NCBI GenBank assembly: GCA_905221605.1
Contig: CAJNDS010001356.1
Location: forward strand, 1-21,737
DNA: 21,737 nt
Direction of reading: 5' to 3'
From: Symbiodinium natans
Lineage: Eukaryota; Sar; Dinophyceae; Suessiales; Symbiodiniaceae
Shown: positions 16,934 through 21,737 of the stretch, piece after piece
Layout of the letters: each line of letters starts with the position of its first letter
How positions within the stretch are numbered: the first letter of the stretch is position 1
Program-made: the position numbers and the translations under genes
Notes under the pieces: model-generated
What the model was told of the DNA's origin: nothing
Databases searched by the model: none
What the model saw: only the letters and a program-made list of their open reading frames with translations

Positions 16934-17128
16934 CGAAAAACGGTTTTGTCTGCAACAGCTCTGCATCCTGCCGCCGAAGGCTTCCGCCCCCGGCGAAGAC
17001 GGCGGCGTAAGATGATCGGGGCTAAAGCAACCCCTTCGTTGCATGGGGGGGCAATACGCCAACGCTTGCATCCGAATTTGAGTTAAAGCCAGGAGAGAAC
17101 TCGCGAAGACCGGAAGAAAAAAACAAGC
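16934..17128. other. Short non-coding spacer
   Basis: It holds a GC-rich stretch (GGCGAAGACGGCGGCG) and a G7 run near 17046. No gene or repeat was recognised. Confidence 0.4.
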
Positions 17129-17311
17129 ATGCAGAATGCGCGGAGCGGGGGTCCGCGTTCGCTAGCTGATGTGCAACTTAGAGAGACAGAGTTTCGCCTA
17201 AACCTCTCGGAGCCTATAGCTAAGACACTTGAACAGGCCGGACTTGATGTCCGCGCCCCTCGGACACTCGGAAGTGACGGAGAGGAAACAAGGGTGCTGC
17301 TGCCGGCATGA
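17129..17311 (+). CDS. Hypothetical 60-aa ORF, possible exon remnant
   Basis: The ORF reads MQNARSGGPRSLADVQLRET and then LNLSEPIAKTLEQAGLDVRA, a protein-like composition without low complexity. The stop overlaps the first codons of the next ORF in a different frame. No domain is recognised. The segment has no counterpart upstream of the second duplicated copy at 19050. Confidence 0.25.
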   Translation: MQNARSGGPRSLADVQLRETEFRLNLSEPIAKTLEQAGLDVRAPRTLGSDGEETRVLLPA

Positions 17312-17645
17312 AGATCTTGCTGTGCCCGCAAAGAAAACAACTTGTGCCCTGTGCCACCCGCCGCAAGTTTTATGCAGAAACTACAGGCGTGATTGAAACG
17401 GTGAGCAACCGGGAGAAAGCCATGGCTACAAAAGCAGGACGCTCGGCGGGCCCCGTGGTCCCGGACCCGCCACTAGCGTCGCTGCCGAAAAACCTTTACC
17501 GAGAGAGCCTCGACCGATGATCGTCATTGCATCCAAGGATCCCGAAGTCCTGAATTCCTCCTAAAGTATCAACCCCCCCCTGCTCGCCCCTAAAAAACTT
17601 TAATTCTCGCGAGGAGCCCAAGAAGAACACGAACGGCGCGGACCG
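17308..17645 (+). pseudogene. Duplicated gene-like segment, copy 1 (frame-broken)
   Basis: This segment matches 19045-19385 in direct orientation. In frame it gives LVPCATRRKFYAETTGVIET and SAGPVVPDPPLASLPKNLYR, then hits TGA at 17518-17520. A frame shift restores similarity to copy 2 (RPMIVIAS, KDPEVLNSS). Codon-by-codon comparison with copy 2 shows far more amino-acid-changing than silent differences (about 17 to 4 by eye over 70 codons), as expected of neutrally decaying or never-coding sequence. I do not recognise the protein. It may be a gene fragment or a non-coding repeat with a chance open frame. Confidence 0.45.
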
Positions 17646-17676
17646 AAGAGATCTCGATTGCCTAGCCAACAAACAG

Positions 17677-17826
17677 ATGACAGTCACGATAGAAGAAATC
17701 GAGAAGGATGGCTCCGTGAAGATCTGCTTCGAAGACGGGCACAAAGCGTGGGTCGACAAAGCTGAAGTTTCCATACTCCAGGCACATATATGCAGAAGAT
17801 GTGCTGGGAGAGAAGAGAGGCTGTAG
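17677..17826 (+). CDS. Small hypothetical ORF, 49 aa, beta-rich
   Basis: ATG 17677 to TAG 17824-17826. The product starts MTVTIEEIEKDGSVKICFED and continues GHKAWVDKAEVSILQ, alternating charged and hydrophobic residues as in a small beta-barrel (SH3- or Tudor-like) strand pattern. That is a guess from pattern only. The frame is open upstream to 17554. The nucleotide block CCATACTCCAGGCACA at its end recurs at about 17968, 18068 and 18566 in other frames (VAGEDLSLLQA, VAGEDMSILQP), so the ORF ends in a decayed repeat. It is probably part of a broken multi-exon gene. Confidence 0.35.
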   Translation: MTVTIEEIEKDGSVKICFEDGHKAWVDKAEVSILQAHICRRCAGREERL

Positions 17827-18580
17827 CTGCGATTTGCTCATGCCATGATTTCCACTACCATGAGGAATCTCCGTCTCCAAGAAGACCAAGCAAAAGACCG
17901 GGTCCGAGGGCGTCTCCCCCTGCCGGGCCCCGAAAATCGAAGAAAGTCGCCGGAGAAGACCTATCCCTACTCCAGGCACGACGCATGCCGTCAGGATAAT
18001 TATGTTGGCGCCCCCCCCGCCCGCACCGAGCCCCAAGAAGCGAAGAGCGTCGCTGGAGAGGACATGTCCATACTCCAGCCACGCAACATACCCTGAATTA
18101 AACAAAGAAAGCGGAAAGCCCGAAAAACGGAGCTTATGTTTTTTAATAAGACCCAGCTTCGAGGCACAGACAGGATCTCCAAACAGCCAGAAATCGGATG
18201 CGGGGACCTCGGATGCGACTACATTTTCCCGCGGCAGACCAAAAAAGGATGAGGACAGGCCGAAGCCCAGCGAAAAGGGCAAGTGGGGAGGTCAACGTCG
18301 CGACACACAATCACAGATGCGGCGACTCGGCAGGACTAGCATGTCGATTATCCCAAAAGCCAAGCCTTTCGCATTTCGCGTGGTAGAGAACCCTCTGAAA
18401 ACTTAGGCTGCTTCAGGAAAACTACCACGACCACGTCATCAGCAATTCCGAGTTCGACCGCTTGATAAACGAGGCGATAGGATCCTTGCAGACACAACGA
18501 GGCAATCCTTCCGCATCGCTTGAGCTGCCCCAACTAGATTCTGTCGCCAGGAGCGGGAAAGAGCGTACTCCAGGCACAGA
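17768..18580 (+). repeat. Dispersed ~35-bp repeat with TACTCCAGGCAC core
   Basis: Four copies: 17768-17795, 17946-17985, 18046-18090 and 18541-18580. The fullest form reads GTCGCCGGAGAAGACCTATC, then CCTACTCCAGGCAC. The middle two are about 100 bp apart and share upstream (A/G)AAGAAGCGAAGA-like sequence, suggesting a ~100-bp former tandem unit. The first and last are also followed by a similar ~50-bp tail (GTGGGAGGACGGGAACGCCG in the last, TGCTGGGAGAGAAGAGAGG in the first). Confidence 0.6.
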
Positions 18581-19044
18581 AATTCAGAAAATATGGTGGG
18601 AGGACGGGAACGCCGTAGCTGTGATCTTGCTTATCCTCTGATGTGCAGGACCGAAGCATGGCCGCCGCGGAAGGTCTAGCGACGACACCCGAGCTGCGGA
18701 ACTTCGTGGAGAACGAGCATCGTGCGACCTCACAATCATCCCGCAGAGCCAGGACGAAGCACGTACCTGACCTGGTCTGAAAACAAGTCCTTTCTGCGCA
18801 GCCACGCGCAGCATCGGTGCTCATTAGTTCGACCCCCCCCCCCAGCCATGCATAAAATTCGGTGCCAGACGAAGAAGACATTCCACGCCGAGAGCACATG
18901 CGCCACACATGCAGGTCTGCCTCCGGTAAAAAGGCACGTGCGGATGCCCGACTGAATGCGTCCAGTGGAGTGATTTACACACTGCGACATACCCTGTAGT
19001 ATACACGTACGTCCCTTCCTCTCATCGACTTTCACCAGTAGATA
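18581..19044. other. Unassigned stretch with C11 run
   Basis: Short ORFs occur on both strands without recognisable domains. A run of 11 C lies at 18833-18843. A pyrimidine-rich stretch (CCCTTCCTCTCATCGACTTT) ending in CACCAG lies just before copy 2 of the duplicated segment at about 19011-19038. It could be a splice acceptor tract or simply divergence. Confidence 0.35.
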
Positions 19045-19410
19045 GAAATCTTGCTGCGACCGCAAGGAAAAGAACTTGTGCCCTATGCCACCCGCCGCAA
19101 GTTTGATGCAGGAACTACAGGCGTGATAGAAACGGTGAGCGACCGGGAGACAGCCATGGCTGCGAAAGCAAGACGCTCGGCGGGCCCCGTGGTCCCTGAC
19201 CTGCCACTAGCCGTGCTGCCCGAAAACATTTGCCGAGAGCCTCGACCTATGATCGTCATTGCATCCATGCTGGGAAAGAAGGATCCTGCAATCCTCCGAC
19301 TTATGAACTCCCCCCCACTCGCCCCTGAAATGCATGAATTGTCACCAGGAGCCCGAAAAGAAGACGAATGGCGCGGACGGGAGAAAGCACTTGCTGTTGC
19401 GTTACCGTGA
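19045..19410 (+). pseudogene. Duplicated gene-like segment, copy 2 (longer open frame)
   Basis: Partner of 17308-17645. The frame stays open here to a TGA at 19408-19410 and reads LVPYATRRKFDAGTTGVIET, then PMIVIASMLGKKDPAILRLM and HELSPGARKEDEWRG. There is no ATG at the start of the similarity; an in-frame TAG lies at 19039-19041, directly after CACCAG, so if coding it would be an exon. The product is unrecognised. The copy-to-copy substitution pattern does not show protein-level conservation. Confidence 0.4.
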
Positions 19411-20028
19411 TGTGGAAATCTGCTTAACTTGCCGAGCCCGCCTAACGATGAAAGCCTTCGCAAGGAACTCGAAGATACGAGTGGTGCGAAGAACCAGGAC
19501 ACGCTTTTAAACAGAAGCAAGGCCTTGTAAGTCGAACTGCGCAGTGACCGAAAGTTGCACTCTTCTCCGCCTTCCTGTTTCGACACACCACGGATCACTA
19601 TTCACTGCAAGATAAAAAACGGCATATTCGGACGGTCTTCTGGCCATATGGCAAACCAGCCGTTGTTAACGTGTGAACGTCTCCGGAACTTTCGAACGAG
19701 ACTAGCCGACGAAATTAATCCGTGGAACCGTTGACACCCAACCTATAAATCGAAAATGCAATATCTAGCAACCGACGAGAATGAATTGGGCAAACCCGGG
19801 AAGAACAAGGGAACACGTTTGCAGTGAGGGCGGTGCGCTGTGGGGCCCGTGTTTTTTTTAGTGTTTTTGCAGGGCACAAGTGTTTATAAAGCAGGTGTGC
19901 ATGCACATGACACTCTTTATCCTGGATACTCTACATTTACAAGCACGCGCGCATACACAGGATAATAATTTGGAGCCTATAAATTCCTTTAAAACCTTTA
20001 AGATTTAATTGGGGAGGCCTTCAAGTAA
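19411..20028. other. Non-coding stretch
   Basis: No gene or repeat was recognised. The minus-strand 171-codon ORF (19083-19598) overlaps the duplicated segment and is treated as a shadow. The last 60 bases are rich in TTTAAA/CTTTAA strings that lead into the hairpin. Confidence 0.4.
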
Positions 20029-20058
20029 ATTTTAAAGGGGAGGGCCCCCCTTTAAAAT
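20029..20058. repeat. Perfect 12-bp hairpin ATTTTAAAGGGG / CCCCTTTAAAAT
   Basis: Two perfectly complementary 12-base arms enclose a 6-base AGGGCC loop. There is no T-run after it and no gene directly before it, so a terminator role is not claimed. It lies in a local TTTAAA-rich patch. Confidence 0.8.
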
Positions 20059-20060
20059 CT

Positions 20061-20462
20061 TCAAAATCTCCATTTAAAATTAAAATGTTTTAACGGTTTT
20101 AAAGCTGTGTGTGTGTGTGGGTGGTTGAGATTTGACAGACGAGGGCACATTAGCGAGTGTATCTTGCGGACCGCAGCCGAAATTGCGGCGGGGTCCAAGG
20201 CGCGATTGTAAGCTGCTTTTTCCTTTTCGGCAGTCATCGGCAGTTCGCCGACGACGGCTTTTTGTCTCTTGCCCTGGCCGCAGGTCTGCAGTGGAGATGC
20301 CAGTCTGATGGCTGCGTCGAATGATTGTGGTCGAGCATGCAGACATGTGCTTCTGAGTTCTGTAACGTCTGCAGGCCAGCGAAACGCCAGTCGTACCGCC
20401 GTGATCGAGGCGCGGGGGTGCACTGTGTGCGTGTCGTTTAGATCTGACAGACGAGGGCACAT
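20061..20462 (-). CDS. Hypothetical ORF, 133 aa, doubtful
   Basis: The middle part reads QTCGQGKRQKAVVGELPMTA, then AYNRALDPAAISAAVRKIH, a fairly protein-like composition with likely helices. MCPRLSDLN and MCPRLSNLN near its two ends derive from the 25-bp direct repeat. A 149-codon ORF overlaps in another frame. No domain is recognised. Confidence 0.25.
   Translation of the reverse strand: MCPRLSDLNDTHTVHPRASITAVRLAFRWPADVTELRSTCLHARPQSFDAAIRLASPLQTCGQGKRQKAVVGELPMTAEKEKAAYNRALDPAAISAAVRKIHSLMCPRLSNLNHPHTHTALKPLKHFNFKWRF
20133..20157 (+). repeat. 25-bp direct repeat, left copy
   Basis: Reads TGACAGACGAGGGCACATTA and then GCGAG. An identical copy lies at 20445-20469, 312 bp away. Confidence 0.9.
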
Positions 20463-20469
20463 TAGCGAG
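20445..20469 (+). repeat. 25-bp direct repeat, right copy
   Basis: Identical to 20133-20157 and followed by a run of G. A second short repeat is nested in the area: AACGTCTGCAGGCC at 20364-20377 and 20486-20499, each followed within ~35 bases by GCCGTGATC(A/G)AGG. This indicates local duplication next to the start of the reverse-transcriptase relic. Confidence 0.9.
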
Positions 20470-20551
20470 GGGGGGGGGCTCCCTGAACGTCTGCAGGCCT
20501 GTCGTAGACACGGCCATCGCCGTGATCAAGGTGCGCGGAAGAGCACGTTAG

Positions 20552-21549
20552 TTTTTGTTCGCCTTCCTCGACGACCTGTACCTGGTCACGATGCCAGAGC
20601 GAGCGCGCAGCGGCGGCGACACTATTGCGGGCGCCGTCGAGCGTCGGGCAGAAGTTGCCGCCAACGTCGGCAAGACCCGGGTCTATCATGCCGTTGGCGG
20701 CCCCGCACCTCCCGGCGTCGATGAGCTTGGAGAAGAAGTGTGGCGTGGCAACAAGCCGCCGCCGGAGCGCGGCTTCCGGGCGCTTGGGGTCCCCATTGGA
20801 CACGACGAGTACGTCAGGACGCAGGCGCGGGAACGACTGCAAGCTGGAGTTGCTGCAGGCCGTGCCGCGTCTGCCCGACTTGCAGTGCGCGTGGTTGCTC
20901 CTGCTGTTCTGCGCGTCGCCGCGGGCGCAGTACCTCTTGCGAAACGTCTCGCCCGAGCTCGCCGCGGATTACGCGCGCTCACACGATGATGAGGTCTTCT
21001 GGCGCACCCTCCTCGAGCTTTTGGGCGGCCTGGGTCCTGGGGACGCCGCCAGTCACCAGCATGCCCGGGACATCGCGTTCTTGCCGGCGCGCTTGGGAGG
21101 CCTGGGCCTGTTCGCTGCAGAGCGCGTTGCCCCGGCAGCCTATTGGGCTGCGTGGGCGGACGCGTTGCCCGCGTTGCAGCAGCGGCGCCCCGACGCCGCA
21201 GAGCGATGCTTGCAGGAACTCGCGGCCGGTGCGCGAGCAGGCGCGCCCTGCTTGCAGGCGCGCCCTGCTTGCAGGCGGCGGCGGCGGCTGCGGCAGAGCC
21301 CTTACCGCCCAGGGCTGGTCGGACAGGCCAGCCTGGCGAGCGTGTGTCGACAGAGCGCGGCCGCCGCCCGAGCCCGCAAATGAGCCGGATCTTGGGGGAT
21401 CGGGCTGGCAACGTAGTGCAGTTCTCGCAAAGAAACGTACCAGGCACTCGCGCACCCTGCCCGACGCCCGCCGGAGCGCATGCGCGACATCCCGCCTGAG
21501 GTCCTTGCCCATCGTCCGGAAGAGGAGCTTGCTGCGGCACCACTCGTGA
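20552..21549 (+). pseudogene. Reverse-transcriptase relic (dinoflagellate LINE-like family), 5'-truncated, frame-broken
   Basis: The sequence opens within the RT domain: LFAFLDDLYLVTMPERAR holds the catalytic motif C, with the Asp pair at 20570-20575. It is followed by NVGKTRVYHAVGG and FRALGVPIGHDEYV in the same frame. At about 20830-20845 the continuity moves one frame (LLQAVPRLPDLQCAWLLLLF, ASPRAQYLLRNVSPEL, ARLGGLGLFAAERVAPAAYW). At about 21240-21290 it moves again (QGWSDRPAWRACVDRARPPP), with a stop at 21547-21549. A 17-bp tandem duplication (21241-21257 and 21258-21274) lies at the second break. An in-frame TAG at 20549-20551 precedes the remaining RT, and the fingers/palm part with motifs A and B is missing. 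The GC content is very high, so long shadow ORFs exist in all frames. The peptides match, from memory, a family abundant in dinoflagellate genomes. Clearly non-functional as read. Confidence 0.8.
21241..21274 (+). repeat. 17-bp tandem duplication
   Basis: Two exact copies of GCGCGCCCTGCTTGCAG, followed by a GGC run. Because 17 is not a multiple of three, the duplication disrupts the reading frame of the reverse-transcriptase relic; an additional small indel is still needed to explain the final frame. Confidence 0.9.
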
Positions 21550-21737
21550 AAAACCGAAGGTCCCTCTGGTACCTTTTCCCTTGAAAGCACGAACCCTGAC
21601 CTCTCACACAAGTGCGGACAGCTCTCTCTTTTTCACAGTCAGAGCCACTTGAGCCAAAAGTCACGAAGTGCACAAACTAAACGAATTCTCTCTTGTGAGC
21701 TTAAACTCAGCTTCAGAACGAAGTTCCTACACACTGC
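21550..21737. other. 3' flank of reverse-transcriptase relic
   Basis: No gene recognised. Composition drops from very GC-rich to balanced at about 21550, marking the end of the relic. The spliced-leader-like 12-mer lies here. Confidence 0.4.
21648..21659 (-). other. Possible relict of the dinoflagellate spliced leader 3' end
   Basis: The plus strand reads CTTGAGCCAAAA, whose complement TTTTGGCTCAAG equals the last 12 bases of the conserved dinoflagellate spliced leader. The next 9 bases match only loosely. Relict leaders occur in genomic DNA when trans-spliced mRNAs are retroposed. No clear coding sequence follows on the minus strand; the reverse-transcriptase relic on the plus strand lies there. 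A chance 12-base match in a window this size is unlikely but possible. Confidence 0.35.

Noticed and set aside
17662-18282. 206-codon minus-strand ORF
   Set aside because: It overlaps the plus-strand repeat blocks and the 49-aa ORF, shows no domain, and is open mainly because the opposite strand is poor in the complementary stop triplets.
19083-19598. 171-codon minus-strand ORF
   Set aside because: It covers the duplicated segment, but the corresponding minus-strand frame is not kept open in the other copy; Ser/Arg-rich shadow.
20686-21543. 285-codon minus-strand ORF
   Set aside because: It lies opposite the recognisable reverse-transcriptase relic in very GC-rich DNA and is Arg/Pro/Ala low complexity, so it is a shadow.

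Overview
The window looks like nuclear DNA of a dinoflagellate, probably in or near Symbiodiniaceae or Polarella; this is an inference. Four things point that way. (1) The first 1.5 kb encode the C-terminal part of a LINE polyprotein with a zinc finger followed by RNase H, a layout I associate with dinoflagellate LINEs. (2) The last kilobase holds a GC-rich reverse-transcriptase relic with the peptides FAFLDDLYLVT, ARLGGLGL and DRARPPPEP, which I recognise as a family very abundant in dinoflagellate genomes. (3) There is a TTTAGGG-type telomeric tract. (4) An antisense 12-mer equals the 3' end of the dinoflagellate spliced leader. No cellular housekeeping gene, tRNA, rRNA or CRISPR array was recognised.

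Layout. 1-2060: end of one LINE, followed head-to-tail by a possible ORF1-like start of another with a broken frame. 2180-2960: a G14 run, an unrecognised short ORF and a degenerate ~62-bp minisatellite. 2961-5565: mixed-composition DNA with only short ORFs. 5566-9608: a 4-kb, extremely AT-rich satellite in which nearly every ~68-bp monomer is an inverted repeat. Conserved GC-rich stem-loop elements sit in it in both orientations, and it is organised in ~1.2-kb higher-order repeats. 9650-10200: a cassette ending in an interstitial telomeric tract, then C-rich decayed repeats. 10225-10480: a minisatellite built on AAGTGCATACACTT. 10518-10950: an outlying, decayed copy of the stem-loop satellite. 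10962-16090: about 5 kb of degenerate ~30-bp repeats with a palindromic GAGCTC core and long higher-order duplications, interrupted by a second copy of the telomere-linked cassette at about 12.0-12.34 kb. 16.1-16.35 kb: microsatellites. 16367-16933: a clean 188-aa ORF, the best candidate for an unknown protein-coding exon. 17.1-19.4 kb: duplicated, decayed gene-like segments. 19.4-20.5 kb: mostly non-coding, with a hairpin and a 25-bp direct repeat. 20552-21549: the frame-broken reverse-transcriptase relic. 21648-21659: the spliced-leader-like 12-mer on the minus strand.

Taken together this is repeat-dominated, transposon-rich DNA with no operon or pathway logic. The most unusual content is the nested-palindrome satellite with bidirectional stem-loop elements (5.6-9.6 kb), its outlier at 10.5-10.9 kb, and the neighbouring duplicated telomere-linked cassette.
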